A DNA stretch of 64,000 nt from Acidithiobacillus sp. HP-2 (GTDB lineage Bacteria; Pseudomonadota; Gammaproteobacteria; Acidithiobacillales; Acidithiobacillaceae), in contig NZ_JACKZA010000009.1 in the NCBI RefSeq assembly GCF_015100155.1, positions 1 through 64,000 on the forward strand, read 5' to 3'. Under the pieces are notes generated by a model. That model searched no databases, had not been told where the DNA came from, and saw nothing but the letters and a program-made list of their open reading frames with translations. The position numbers and the translations under genes are program-made. Below are positions 42,379 through 51,525 of the stretch, one piece after another. The first letter of the stretch is position 1; each line of letters begins with the position of its first letter.

Positions 42379-42393
42379 GCAGTAAATATGCCA
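42379..42393 (-). promoter_or_regulatory. Sigma-54 promoter of the dsrE operon
   Basis: On the minus strand TGGCAT-N5-CTGC has exact -24/-12 spacing, two changes from consensus. It would start transcription near 42367, about 25 nt before the dsrE ATG, and it faces away from the divergent sigma-54 regulator gene. Confidence 0.72.
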
Positions 42394-42513
42394 GCCTGTA
42401 TAAGTGTTAATAAATTGAAGCTAAACCGTTTATCACGCTAGATAATTAAAAATTAAGAATAATCTAATTAACTGTATTGCTTGCTCATTTTTATATCGCG
42501 GCAGATGGAAAAG

Positions 42514-42543
42514 TGTCATGACATGTCATGACATGCGCTGACA
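42514..42543. promoter_or_regulatory. Tandem palindromic 10-bp operator
   Basis: TGTCATGACA occurs twice head to tail (42514-42523, 42524-42533) and is followed by a degenerate third copy, TGCGCTGACA. Each full unit is itself a palindrome. It lies about 150 bp upstream of the dsrE transcription start, as expected for an enhancer, and 150 bp before the regulator gene. Confidence 0.7.
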
Positions 42544-42690
42544 AACAGAAAATCTTGTTCATAAACAAATATAATCAAGTTATGGTAATAGAAATTTTTT
42601 TGCATCCAAAAAGAAAGAAGATGCGTATTATTTACGAAACAACGCGTTCAGCCTGTAAAAGCAGTGGCCGACCAGACACCGAGGCAGATT

Positions 42691-44091
42691 ATGGATATGC
42701 AGAATCGTGACCGTACTACTCCTGATGTGCATAAGCCCACGCAAAAGCACAAGTCAGCAACTGGTCTGGATGTTCAGAGTGTTTTGAATATTCAGCAGAA
42801 CCCGATGGTTTTGATTGATGACCAGTACCGGATTATTGCAGCGAACCGGGCCTATCAGGAGGCCTATGGCGTGCAAGCAGATGAGATAATTGGGCGTTGC
42901 TGTCATGAAATTTCCCATCATTCGCCGGTGCCTTGCCATATGCGTGGAGAAGATTGTCCCCATCAGGCTGTTTTTACGACAGGAGAAGCCCACGATGTCC
43001 GGCACATTCATTATGATCATAAGAATCATGCTGAACATGTCCGTATTCGTGGACATGCCATCAAAGATCAGGAAGGGAATACCTATCTTGGCGAGGAAAT
43101 CATTCGCTTGCCGCATCAGGATGAAGCCATTACCTGTGGTGACATGCGCATGGTGGGCCGTTCTCCGGCATTCATGAAATGCCTGCATCACATTGAAATG
43201 GCGGGCCGTACAGATGCCACTATTTTACTTTATGGTGAAAGTGGAGTTGGTAAGGAGTTGGCAGCCAGCGCACTCCATCAATTTTCTGCACGGGCATCTG
43301 AAGCATTTATTACCGTGGATTGTGCGTCGCTGCCTGAAACACTTTTTGAAAGTGAAATACTGGGCCATGAAAGAGGGGCTTTCACCGGTTGTCTGGGGCG
43401 TAAGCGTGGACTGTATGAAATGGCCGACCGGGGAACCCTGTTTCTGGATGAGGTGGGGGAATTACCCTTAAGTATGCAGGCTAAATTATTACGGGTTCTG
43501 GAAACCGGGAGCTTCCGGCGTTTGGGGGGTTCAGAGACCTTGCATGCCGATGTGCGTATTATCGCGGCGACCAACCGTAATTTATTGGAAATGGCGGGGC
43601 AGAGACAATTTCGGGAGGATTTATATTATCGTCTCGCAGCTATTACTATTGATTTACCGCCCTTGCGGGATCGTCGTGATGATATTGCGGGTATTGCTGC
43701 GGTGTTGCTGGAACGCATTGGTAAAAGTTGGGGGGGGCAGTGGACGCTGTCGAAAGAGGCAGAACGGCGCCTGTTTACTTACGATTTTCCGGGAAATGTT
43801 CGGGAATTGCGCAATATTCTGCAAAAAGCGGCGGCACTGGCGGATGGGCCGGTTATTCAGGCAAGTCATCTGAATTTTACGGGAGCCAGTCCAGTGTTTG
43901 CGGCGCATGCTGTCTCTTCGCCGGGTGCCGTGAGAGATTTTGGAACTGTGGCATCCGTGCCGCGCGGTGGCGCGCAGCCGGATGATCTGGAGGCTTTGTT
44001 GCGGCAATATCAAGGCAACCGGCGACGGGTGGCTGAAACTCTGGGGGTTAGTGAGCGCACTGTTTATCGTTGGTTGCGGCGAGACGCCTGA
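42691..44091 (+). CDS. FisR-like sulfane-sulfur-sensing sigma-54 regulator
   Basis: 466 residues from ATG 42691 (GAGG upstream); a GTG at 42664 is possible. A PAS-like domain (about 30-145) holds Cys 71, 82 and 89 (RCCHEISHHSPVPC, then GEDC). The gaps of 11 and 7 equal those of C53, C64 and C71 in FisR, a regulator known to respond to sulfane sulfur. The AAA+ domain has GESGVGKE (Walker A), GAFTGC in place of GAFTGA, and GTLFLDEVGE (Walker B); a Fis-type HTH ends the protein (VAETLGVSERTVYRWL). It probably activates the divergent dsrE-tusA-sqr-like operon. Confidence 0.92.
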   Translation: MDMQNRDRTTPDVHKPTQKHKSATGLDVQSVLNIQQNPMVLIDDQYRIIAANRAYQEAYGVQADEIIGRCCHEISHHSPVPCHMRGEDCPHQAVFTTGEAHDVRHIHYDHKNHAEHVRIRGHAIKDQEGNTYLGEEIIRLPHQDEAITCGDMRMVGRSPAFMKCLHHIEMAGRTDATILLYGESGVGKELAASALHQFSARASEAFITVDCASLPETLFESEILGHERGAFTGCLGRKRGLYEMADRGTLFLDEVGELPLSMQAKLLRVLETGSFRRLGGSETLHADVRIIAATNRNLLEMAGQRQFREDLYYRLAAITIDLPPLRDRRDDIAGIAAVLLERIGKSWGGQWTLSKEAERRLFTYDFPGNVRELRNILQKAAALADGPVIQASHLNFTGASPVFAAHAVSSPGAVRDFGTVASVPRGGAQPDDLEALLRQYQGNRRRVAETLGVSERTVYRWLRRDA

Positions 44092-44117
44092 ATCATTCAC
44101 GAAGAAAGTGCATTGTC

Positions 44118-44146
44118 TTCGTTAATTGTTGGTAGCGGGGTACAAT
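44118..44146 (+). promoter_or_regulatory. Possible sigma-70 promoter of leuA
   Basis: TTCGTT and TACAAT are 17 bp apart, 29 bp before the leuA ATG. A short hairpin (TTCCCAAT with ATTGGGA, about 44149-44165) follows in the leader. The -35 box is weak. Confidence 0.4.
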
Positions 44147-44174
44147 CTTCCCAATTGATTGGGAGACACAGGCT

Positions 44175-45719
44175 ATGACAACGTCCAAAGAGCATTTGAT
44201 TATTTTTGACACTACCTTGCGCGACGGCGAGCAATCTCCGGGCGCTTCCATGACCCGCGATGAAAAGTTGCGCATTGCCCAGGCCTTGGAACGCTTGCAG
44301 GTGGATGTCATTGAAGCAGGCTTTCCGGTCGCCAGCCCCGGAGATTTTGCCGCCGTGCAGGCTATCGCCAGGACCGTACGGGAAAGTCGGATATGCGGGT
44401 TGTCGCGCGCGCGGGATGAAGACATTCGCCGTGCCGGTGAGGCGTTGAAGGAAGCCAATGCTGCACGTATTCACACGTTCATTGCCACCAGCCCGATTCA
44501 TATGCAGGCAAAATTGCGGATGAGTCCGGAACAGGTCCTGGAACGTGCGGTGGCTGCGGTAAAACTGGCGCGGCAGTATTGTGATGATGTGGAGTTTTCA
44601 GCGGAAGATGCGGGCCGTTCCGAGGAGGATTTTCTGTGCCGGGTGATTGAAGCGGTCATTCAGGCGGGAGCCCGTACCATCAATATTCCTGACACCGTTG
44701 GTTATAATCTGCCGGATCGCTTTGGTCAGTTGATTGCCAATTTGCGCAACCGGATTCCCAACGCCGATCAAGCCATTTTTTCGGTACATTGCCACAATGA
44801 TCTGGGCCTGGCAGTGGCCAACTCCCTGTCTGCCGTGCAGCATGGTGCCCGACAGGTTGAATGCACGATCAACGGTCTGGGTGAAAGGGCGGGTAATGCC
44901 GCCCTTGAAGAAATCGTGATGGCGGTGCGTACGCGGCAAGATGCTTTTGTCTGTGATACCCGCATTGATACCAGCCAGATTGTGGCTACCAGCAAGCTGG
45001 TGTCTACCATTACCGGCTTTCCGGTCCAGCCCAACAAGGCCATTGTCGGGGCTAATGCTTTTGCCCATGAGTCAGGCATTCACCAGGATGGTGTGCTCAA
45101 GCATCGGGAGACCTATGAGATCATGCGTGCGGAAGATGTGGGCTGGTCGGCCAATCGCATGACGCTGGGAAAACTTTCCGGCCGGGCGGCGGTCCGTGCG
45201 CGTCTGGAGGCGTTGGGTATTCATCTGGAAAAAGATACGCTGGATCAGGTTTTTGCCCGCTTCAAGGATCTTGCCGACCGCAAGGCAGAAATATTTGATG
45301 AAGACCTGCAGGCGCTGGTCAACGAAGATCTGCAGGAAGAGCAGGCTGAACATTATCGTCTGGGTTATTTGCGGGTTTGCTCGGAAATGGGTACGCATCC
45401 CGAAGCCACTGTGGAAGTCTGGGTGGACGGGGTGGCCAAAACGGCCAAGGCAGTGGGTGGCGGGCCGGTAGATGCGGCATTCCAGGCCATGGAAAGTATT
45501 CTGAACAGTGAAACCCGTTTACTGCTCTATTCGGTCAATGCCATTACCACGGGTACGGATGCCCAGGGTGATGTGACCGTGCGTCTGCAGGACGCCAGTG
45601 GTCGGGCCGTCAATGGTCAGGGCGCCGATACCGATATTGTCGTGGCCAGTGCCAAAGCTTACCTTTCGGCGATGAATCGTTTGCAGGGTCCGTCACATCG
45701 CCAGCATCCGCAACTTTAA
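44175..45719 (+). CDS. leuA: 2-isopropylmalate synthase
   Basis: 514 residues, the usual length. It makes 2-isopropylmalate from acetyl-CoA and 2-oxoisovalerate, the first step of leucine synthesis. Visible motifs are [16 protein letters not shown] near the start, the metal-binding [26 protein letters not shown] and the C-terminal LeuA regulatory domain for leucine feedback (from about 390, [16 protein letters not shown]). It heads a set of + strand genes with small gaps. Confidence 0.97.
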   Translation: MTTSKEHLIIFDTTLRDGEQSPGASMTRDEKLRIAQALERLQVDVIEAGFPVASPGDFAAVQAIARTVRESRICGLSRARDEDIRRAGEALKEANAARIHTFIATSPIHMQAKLRMSPEQVLERAVAAVKLARQYCDDVEFSAEDAGRSEEDFLCRVIEAVIQAGARTINIPDTVGYNLPDRFGQLIANLRNRIPNADQAIFSVHCHNDLGLAVANSLSAVQHGARQVECTINGLGERAGNAALEEIVMAVRTRQDAFVCDTRIDTSQIVATSKLVSTITGFPVQPNKAIVGANAFAHESGIHQDGVLKHRETYEIMRAEDVGWSANRMTLGKLSGRAAVRARLEALGIHLEKDTLDQVFARFKDLADRKAEIFDEDLQALVNEDLQEEQAEHYRLGYLRVCSEMGTHPEATVEVWVDGVAKTAKAVGGGPVDAAFQAMESILNSETRLLLYSVNAITTGTDAQGDVTVRLQDASGRAVNGQGADTDIVVASAKAYLSAMNRLQGPSHRQHPQL

Positions 45720-45727
45720 ACTCAGCA

Positions 45728-46063
45728 ATGAAAACCGTTTCTGAACTGGGTTTTTGGCAGCGTATGGCGGAAACCCGGGGTGAAGTCATTTTATTTTTCA
45801 GCTCTGCAGGCTGTCACTCCTGTCGGATCTGGCGGCGGCTGCTGAAAAATCTGGAAGAGAGCCGGAGTGGTCTGCAGGTTTGGGAGATCGATGCCGGCAT
45901 TGATATGGGCATTACCCGGGAATTTGAAGTGTATCACCTGCCCGCCCTGTTTCTGTTTCGTAATGGCCAATATCAGCGTCCGATTCAGGTTGAGGCGCGG
46001 GTCCATGCTCTGGAACAGTGGCTGAACGCGCATGCTGATCTCCCTCCTGAAGAACTTCCTTGA
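45728..46063 (+). CDS. Thioredoxin-like protein
   Basis: 111 residues with the thioredoxin fold: active site CHSC in FFSSAGCHSCRIW and the cis-Pro region YHLPALFLFRNGQ. No signal peptide, so cytoplasmic. The non-classical CHSC pair suggests a reductase or isomerase of special use; the substrate is unknown. It follows leuA by 8 bp and overlaps ampD by 4 bp. Confidence 0.82.
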   Translation: MKTVSELGFWQRMAETRGEVILFFSSAGCHSCRIWRRLLKNLEESRSGLQVWEIDAGIDMGITREFEVYHLPALFLFRNGQYQRPIQVEARVHALEQWLNAHADLPPEELP

Positions 46064-46656
46064 ATCCTGATCTGCCTTATCCCTGGAACGCGGCGGGCTG
46101 GCACGCCAAGGTGCATGCTGCACCCTCGTCCTATTTTGATCAAAGGCCTGTGGGTGTAGATATTGATCTGCTGGTTGTTCATGCCATCAGTTTGCCTCCA
46201 GAACAGTTTGGGAGTGGCGAAGTGCCACGATTTTTTATGGGCTGTCTGGATTTTGACCGTGATCCTTATTATGAACAGTTAAGAAACTTGCGGGTGTCTG
46301 CACATTTTTTCATTGAACGGGATGGTAAGCTTTGGCAGCATGTGAGTGTCTGGGATCGCGCCTGGCATGCAGGCGTATCTTCATGGCAAGGCCGTTCTGC
46401 CTGCAATGATTACAGTGTCGGTGTAGAGCTGGAAGGTAGTGCATCCAGCAAATTTCTGCCCATTCAATATCAACGTCTGGCCGCTTTAAGCCGGGATCTG
46501 CAAAAACTGTTTCCGGCGATAACGCGAGAACGGATTGTCGGTCACGCGGACATTGCGCCCGGGCGCAAATGGGATCCCGGTCCGGGCTTTTCCTGGGACT
46601 ATTTTACAGAGGTATATGCAGCGCATGGCGGAGATCAGAGAAGCACCAAAACGTGA
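46060..46656 (+). CDS. ampD: N-acetyl-anhydromuramyl-L-alanine amidase AmpD
   Basis: 198 residues from a TTG start that overlaps the previous stop (TTGA). Zinc ligands are visible in LLVVHAISLPP and HADIAPGRKWDPGPGF, and VGVELEG near the middle fits the amidase_2 fold. It cleaves anhydromuropeptides taken up during cell-wall recycling, in the cytoplasm. No in-frame ATG gives a better start. Confidence 0.93.
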   Translation: MNPDLPYPWNAAGWHAKVHAAPSSYFDQRPVGVDIDLLVVHAISLPPEQFGSGEVPRFFMGCLDFDRDPYYEQLRNLRVSAHFFIERDGKLWQHVSVWDRAWHAGVSSWQGRSACNDYSVGVELEGSASSKFLPIQYQRLAALSRDLQKLFPAITRERIVGHADIAPGRKWDPGPGFSWDYFTEVYAAHGGDQRSTKT

Positions 46657-47185
46657 CTGGCGACGTGGCTGGGCTGGACCCCTGGTCGTATTTGTTCTGC
46701 TGGTATTGGGAACCCTGTGGTGGCTGGGCGTATTTCATTCCGCCCAAGTGCTTGAAGAAACCGGAGTGGCTCACGCGTATATTTATCATAATTTCCAGGG
46801 CACTTATCGGCAGATGGTCAAGGCCAGAGGCAAATTATCGCCGCAGTTGCCCGCCAATTTACGCGGGCATCCTGAAATCACGATGATGGAAAATGAAAGC
46901 GGTAGCGGCGGAGATGCGATGGTTAAAGCGCGGATCGGCTATCTGATAAATGCCGGCGATGCGACGCCACCGGGATGGTTAACGGGAGACTGGCCCGCAC
47001 AGAGGGTGGCAAGGGTGGAGGTGAGCGCAAATGCGGCCATCGCTTCGTGGAAAGCCTATTCCGCCCTGAGTGACTGGGGAAAGGCCCGAGGAATCCCTCT
47101 ACACTATCCCTTGTTTGAAATGCTGGGTCCGGGTAATCATTACGTGTTATTGATGCCTCTGGATAAATCACCGGCTTCTTCCTGA
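46616..47185 (+). CDS. Membrane-anchored GyrI-like domain protein
   Basis: About 189 residues from ATG 46616, overlapping ampD; ATG 46625 is equally possible. One membrane helix ([19 protein letters not shown]) is followed by a soluble domain with [47 protein letters not shown] and YPLFEML, in the manner of GyrI-like small-molecule-binding domains. Function is unknown; envelope ligand sensing is possible. Its 3' end overlaps the convergent queH by 46 bp. Confidence 0.7.
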   Translation: MQRMAEIREAPKRDWRRGWAGPLVVFVLLVLGTLWWLGVFHSAQVLEETGVAHAYIYHNFQGTYRQMVKARGKLSPQLPANLRGHPEITMMENESGSGGDAMVKARIGYLINAGDATPPGWLTGDWPAQRVARVEVSANAAIASWKAYSALSDWGKARGIPLHYPLFEMLGPGNHYVLLMPLDKSPASS

Positions 47186-47844
47186 CGGACGCTGTCTTTG
47201 CCATAGAATTTGATGCCACGAATAATTTTTTCGCGGCCCTGGCTCAGACGGTGCATGTTGGTATCACGCAGGGAGTAGACACACCCGCAGTATTCCTGCT
47301 GGTAAAATCGTTCCTGCTTGGCTATTTCAATCATGCGGGCACTGCCACCGCCCTTGCGCCAATTGTAATCCCAATATTGCAGTCCTTCATGGCGGTCTGC
47401 AGCCCGGACACCACAGGCATTGATCTGGTCCATGTCTTTCCAGCGCGATATCCCCAGGGTGCTGCTGAAGACGCTGAAGCCATGCTCTGCTGCATACAGC
47501 GCCGAGCGCTCAAAGCGCATGTCGAAACAGGCAGTGCAGCGCTCGCCGCGCTCCGGTTCCCATTCCAGACCTTTCACCCGGGCAAACCAGTTGTCCTTGT
47601 CATAATCGAGGTCAATGAAAGGCACGCCCAATGCCCCGGCATAGCGGATATTTTCTTCCTTGCGCAATTCATATTCTGCCTGCGGGTGAATGTTCGGATT
47701 GTAAAACAGCACCGTAAATTCGATGCCAGCTTTGCGAATATCATCCATGATGGGACCAGCACAAGGTGCACAGCAGGAGTGCAGGAGAATATGCGTACTG
47801 CCGTCGGGCGTCTGCAATGGTGAGGGCGGCGTTTTTTTGGACAT
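47140..47844 (-). CDS. queH: Epoxyqueuosine reductase QueH
   Basis: 234 residues from ATG 47844. Cys motifs LLHSCCAPC near the start, RCTACFDMR in the middle and [10 protein letters not shown] later are those of QueH (formerly DUF208), which reduces epoxyqueuosine in tRNA to queuosine with an iron-sulfur centre. It stands in for QueG. The frame extends 21 codons upstream without a good start. Confidence 0.93.
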   Translation of the reverse strand: MSKKTPPSPLQTPDGSTHILLHSCCAPCAGPIMDDIRKAGIEFTVLFYNPNIHPQAEYELRKEENIRYAGALGVPFIDLDYDKDNWFARVKGLEWEPERGERCTACFDMRFERSALYAAEHGFSVFSSTLGISRWKDMDQINACGVRAADRHEGLQYWDYNWRKGGGSARMIEIAKQERFYQQEYCGCVYSLRDTNMHRLSQGREKIIRGIKFYGKDSVRQEEAGDLSRGINNT

Positions 47845-47921
47845 GAATGATACCTGAAAAAGCACTATGCTGATGACAATCATACAACTCATCAGTCTGT
47901 TTGCCAAAAAGGAGTTTAGCG

Positions 47922-48251
47922 ATGTCCAGCGATTTGCGACAGGGAAAATGTCAGGCTTGTGAAGGCGGTGTCGAGAAACTTGCGGATGATAAAGTTACCG
48001 GGCGTATTGGGAGTGTATCCGGATGGCGCCTGGAGCAGGGCAGTTTATGCAGGGATTTTCAATTCAAAAACTTTTACGAAACCATGGCTTTCGTGAATGC
48101 TGTAGCGTGGATTGCTGATCGTGAAAATCATCATCCAGACATGGAAATAGGCTATGGATACTGCCTGCTACGATACTCCACCCATTCCGTAAAGGGGATC
48201 ACCGAAAATGATTTTATTTGTGCCGCACAGGTGAATCAACTGCTGGAATGA
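47922..48251 (+). CDS. phhB: Pterin-4a-carbinolamine dehydratase
   Basis: 109 residues from ATG 47922 with AAGGAG before it. The family signature is plain: [17 protein letters not shown], then [16 protein letters not shown] with the catalytic His pair. It dehydrates 4a-hydroxytetrahydropterin; in bacteria it can also help molybdopterin metabolism. No phenylalanine hydroxylase gene is in the window. Confidence 0.9.
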   Translation: MSSDLRQGKCQACEGGVEKLADDKVTGRIGSVSGWRLEQGSLCRDFQFKNFYETMAFVNAVAWIADRENHHPDMEIGYGYCLLRYSTHSVKGITENDFICAAQVNQLLE

Positions 48252-48290
48252 GACAATGTTTCATTCCAGCAGCCTGCATTGATGCCCGTA

Positions 48291-48593
48291 TCAGGCGTTG
48301 TTGGCAGGACGCAGCAGAGGGCGCATGCCTTCGCGAACCTGACGCTGAATGAATGCAGAGCGGCCGGGTTCCTTTTTGTCCAGTTCTGCAGCACATTCTG
48401 AATTGGTCAGAGCGGCAGCACTGAGCATGACTTCCAGCTCGCAGGTGTCAACTTTGGGATCAGTCAGGGCGGCAGGTGCTACATTCATCTGATCACCTAC
48501 ATGCCAGAACATCCGCGCATTCCACATGCGCAGACGGACGTTGGGATTCTGAAAAAGTTCTACGCAACGAGTATTGAGAGCCTTGCTGTCCAC
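48291..48593 (-). CDS. Small protein paralogous to the one at 50309
   Basis: 100 residues from GTG 48593, with AGGAGG upstream; the ATG at 48620 lacks one. No family recognised. It aligns by eye with the protein at 50309-50632: RC-x2-L-x2-NP near the start, N-x-FW, then LEVMLSAAALT versus LEVLFSAICGQT, PGRSAFIQRQ versus PGRAGFIERS, and a final PLL. The two flank the HdrB-like gene, so a link with it is likely. Confidence 0.72.
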   Translation of the reverse strand: MDSKALNTRCVELFQNPNVRLRMWNARMFWHVGDQMNVAPAALTDPKVDTCELEVMLSAAALTNSECAAELDKKEPGRSAFIQRQVREGMRPLLRPANNA

Positions 48594-48732
48594 GGTCTTC
48601 CTCCTGTCAAAACGGATCATTTCATCGCCTGTTCGGGCGAGCGTGCTTAAGCATACTCGAAAAAGGTACCTGAAGGGGAGTTTTTTGGGGATTGAAGTAT
48701 TCCATGCCCGGATAGATTTCGTATGTTAATAA

Positions 48733-48758
48733 AAAACCCCGCAGCAAGGCGGGGTTTT
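48733..48758. terminator. Intrinsic terminator after the HdrB-like gene
   Basis: AAAACCCCGC-AGCAAG-GCGGGGTTTT, with A and T runs on both sides, works in both directions. It stands 25 bp after the HdrB-like stop and 140 bp before the small paralogue gene. Confidence 0.88.
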
Positions 48759-48783
48759 ATCAGCGTGATGCTCTTTCAACTAC

Positions 48784-50133
48784 TCAGGCAGATGCGCCCG
48801 CTTTCATGTTGATATGTTGGTTAGTGGCGAGTTCGGGGTTGTAGAGGTATTCCACATTCCCCTGCTCGACCTGTTTGAGATATTCCTGGAAGTCGGCTTT
48901 GGCCTTGTCCCAGCTGATGCCCATTTTTTCCACCAGATCTTCACAGGGTGAAGCATGCCACTGGAGCTGGACGATCTTGAAGGGATCAGCGCCACAGGCC
49001 AGGGCGGCCAGCTGCACGTCCGCAATGATCGGGATGCTGTAGTTCATGTCATGGGCCTTGCCGATCCACTGGTTCTTGTCCATGGTGGTGATACAGCCGG
49101 TGTCGATGCCAATCATGACGTCGGCGTTGGCTTCTTCCCGGGCGACCTTGATCTTGCGGTTCATGGTGAAGCTGCGGGTGAATTCGCGCTCTGAGATGAT
49201 GTGCCGGAAGCCAAAGCCACAGCAGTCATACCAGGTGGAATAGTCGATGACCTGCGCACCCAGCGCCTGGGCGACCGAGGTGCCAACTGCCGTGCGATTG
49301 CCACCGAGAATGCTGTTGTCGTAAATCGCGTCTTCCGCCACCATCTTGTAGTAGTGACAGGCCGCATGGGTAGTCACCCGGATGTTGCTCATGTCGATGG
49401 TCTGCAGTTCGCTGGCAATGCGGTTGCGCATGACATGCAACCATTCACTGTAGTGCACGACTTCTTCGGGAATGACAATCTTGCCATCGACCAGGCGGCC
49501 GAGCTTGCCGAGGATCTTCTTGACCTTTTCGCGCAGTTCGGCAGATTCAATCAAATACTTGCGGATTTCCTTGTAGTTGCCGAAGGAGGTGCCGCAGTGG
49601 ACCAGCGGGAAGAAGTGGCCGTTTTCATAGCCGTGCTGCTTGCCGGAGACATAGGCCTGATGGAAGTTGCGCAGGAAGACGGCGGCGAGGGATTCAACAT
49701 TGCCGATGCCGGAGCCGTGGTAGTTCCAGGCGGTGCAGGAGGTCTGGTCGGTTTCGTCCAGATAATCCGTGCCAAAGTGGTTCATGAACCAGAGCAGGCT
49801 GGTGGGATAGCCGGGAATGTTACCACACTGACCGCAGCTCTTGTGATGCCAGAGCTGGTTGGTGGGTACCCGCTTTTTCCAGCCATAGAGGGTGTCTACT
49901 TCAATGGGCTTGTGGTCATCGGTGATGCGGTGAACAATAATTTCACCTTCTTTTTCCAGTGCCCACATGTGCTCGCGAATGTCGTCCATACGCTCGCCCA
50001 GGTCCATGGTGCGCCGGTCTACGTGACTGCGTACCCACGCCGTGGCCGCTTCCGCTTCGTTGGCCGATAAGTTCGTGTCCTGGAAAAAAGCCCCGTGCCC
50101 CGCTAATCCTTGCTGCGTGCTGTTGTCGCTCAT
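48784..50133 (-). CDS. HdrB-like CCG-domain protein (sHdrB2 type)
   Basis: 449 residues, with two Cys-rich (CCG-like) regions: first C100, C103, C133 and C180 (HKSCGQCGN, QTSCTAWNYHG, LVHCGTS); second C259, C304-C305 and C347 (HAACHYYK, DCCGFGFRH, DTGCITT). In heterodisulfide reductase B subunits these bind unusual iron-sulfur clusters. In sulfur oxidisers, the related sHdr complex oxidises protein-bound sulfane sulfur. Here no hdrA or hdrC is next to it, so it may be an extra, stand-alone copy. A small TGGCC-GAAT-GGCCA hairpin lies in the leader. Confidence 0.85.
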   Translation of the reverse strand: MSDNSTQQGLAGHGAFFQDTNLSANEAEAATAWVRSHVDRRTMDLGERMDDIREHMWALEKEGEIIVHRITDDHKPIEVDTLYGWKKRVPTNQLWHHKSCGQCGNIPGYPTSLLWFMNHFGTDYLDETDQTSCTAWNYHGSGIGNVESLAAVFLRNFHQAYVSGKQHGYENGHFFPLVHCGTSFGNYKEIRKYLIESAELREKVKKILGKLGRLVDGKIVIPEEVVHYSEWLHVMRNRIASELQTIDMSNIRVTTHAACHYYKMVAEDAIYDNSILGGNRTAVGTSVAQALGAQVIDYSTWYDCCGFGFRHIISEREFTRSFTMNRKIKVAREEANADVMIGIDTGCITTMDKNQWIGKAHDMNYSIPIIADVQLAALACGADPFKIVQLQWHASPCEDLVEKMGISWDKAKADFQEYLKQVEQGNVEYLYNPELATNQHINMKAGASA

Positions 50134-50308
50134 TGCTGCACTCCTTGGCCGAATGGCCAGCTATTGCGAATAAACATTATTAACTGTTTATATAATTGAC
50201 TATTATGCTCCACAATAATTCCTTTGCCAAGGAAAGTGGTTTTGTCGTTCAGCTTGCCGCACCATGCGGGAACAGGCACAAATTTGCAGGGACCAAACCA
50301 AGGATCAA

Positions 50309-50632
50309 ATGAAATCAATGGAAAATATTCAAAAAGAGCAGTCTGAATTACAAATTGCAGAGCGTTGCCGGACGCTTTACCTGAATCCGCTGGTGCAGAG
50401 CAAGGGCTGGCTACCGAATTTATTTTGGCGCAACAAAAATGCGGAGGATCCTTTTGGCTGTTTGCGGGTGAATCCTCTGGAACTGGAGGTATTGTTTTCG
50501 GCAATCTGCGGACAGACATCCGAGGCGCGGAGCAGCCTCGAGCAGATCAAGCCGGGAAGGGCAGGTTTCATCGAGAGGTCCATCGCCCATGGTGAGCTCC
50601 CGTTGCTGACTTTTCATGCGGATGTGTCCTGA
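50309..50632 (+). CDS. Small protein paralogous to the one at 48291
   Basis: 107 residues from ATG 50309 (AAGGA four bases before). It shares the layout of its paralogue: RCRTLYLNPLV, NLFW, LEVLFSA, PGRAGFIERS and PLL. It is divergent from the HdrB-like gene and directly followed, after 2 bp, by the RimK-like ligase gene. The role is unknown; a small partner of Hdr-type proteins is possible. Confidence 0.72.
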   Translation: MKSMENIQKEQSELQIAERCRTLYLNPLVQSKGWLPNLFWRNKNAEDPFGCLRVNPLELEVLFSAICGQTSEARSSLEQIKPGRAGFIERSIAHGELPLLTFHADVS

Positions 50633-50634
50633 AT

Positions 50635-51525
50635 ATGTCGGAAACTCCAAGAATTGCGGTACTGTCCCGCTTTCCCGGGCTTTATTCCACCCAACGATTG
50701 CTCCAGGTGGTGGATGCGGCGGGAATGGAAGCCGTGTTGTTGGCCCCTGAGCAGTGTCTGTTGACTGTGAATGGCGTCCATGCGGATCTTTATGTGCAGG
50801 GTGAAAAATTTCCCCATTGCGCGGCGGTCATTCCCCGCATTGGCGGGCCGATAACGGCCTTGGGGGCGCGATTGCTGCGCTATTTTGCCGGAGAGGGTAC
50901 TTTTTGTCTGAATTCTGCCGAGTCATTGCAACTGGCAAGAGACAAATTTGCCTCCCTGCAGGCTCTGGCTGCGGCGGGAATAGCTGTTCCACAAACCGTT
51001 TATTTCACGGAATCCAGGCAAAAAGAGCTGGCCTTGCAGATGCTGGGCACGCCCCTCGTTCACAAAATATTGCAGGGTTCACAGGGGGTCGGGGTGAGTC
51101 TGGCCGAGACTCCGGTAGCCGCGCGGGGGATGCTGGATACTTTTCTGAGTCTGCAGCATGAAGCCATGGTTCAGCGTTTTTTGCCGGGCCGCCAGGATGT
51201 CAGGGTGATTGTCTTGTTTGGGGAGGTTGTTGCGGCCATGCGTCGGGAATCTGCGGCGGAAGATTTTCGCAGTAATCTGCACTGTGGAGGCCGCGCTTCG
51301 GCGTTTCCTGATTTGCCTGAATCCTGGGCGGAAATTGCCCGGAAAGCTGCTGTTGCATTAGGCCTTGATTTTGCCGGTGTGGATTTGATGGCGGACGCGG
51401 ATCAAAACGCACTGGTATTGGAAGTGAATCCTGTACCCAGTCTGGAGGGTATTGAAAAAAGTACTGGTGTGGACGTGGCAGGACGCGTAATTACGGCTTT
51501 GCAGCTTCGCCTGGCATCTGCATGA
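50635..51525 (+). CDS. RimK-like ATP-grasp ligase
   Basis: 296 residues. The ATP-grasp fold is visible: pre-ATP domain with AAVIPRIGGPIT, then RDKFASLQALAAAGIAVPQT, VHKILQGSQGVGV (nucleotide loop), RVIVLFGEVVAAMRR and the metal site GVDLMADADQ with LVLEVNPVPSLEGIE. It adds glutamate or a similar amino acid to a protein or small molecule. The target is unknown; the neighbouring small protein is an obvious candidate to test. Confidence 0.87.
   Translation: MSETPRIAVLSRFPGLYSTQRLLQVVDAAGMEAVLLAPEQCLLTVNGVHADLYVQGEKFPHCAAVIPRIGGPITALGARLLRYFAGEGTFCLNSAESLQLARDKFASLQALAAAGIAVPQTVYFTESRQKELALQMLGTPLVHKILQGSQGVGVSLAETPVAARGMLDTFLSLQHEAMVQRFLPGRQDVRVIVLFGEVVAAMRRESAAEDFRSNLHCGGRASAFPDLPESWAEIARKAAVALGLDFAGVDLMADADQNALVLEVNPVPSLEGIEKSTGVDVAGRVITALQLRLASA

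Noticed and set aside
50153-50170. Possible sigma-54 promoter (TGGCCA then TTGC) before the gene at 50309
   Set aside because: Only 9 bp separate GG and GC; sigma-54 needs 10.
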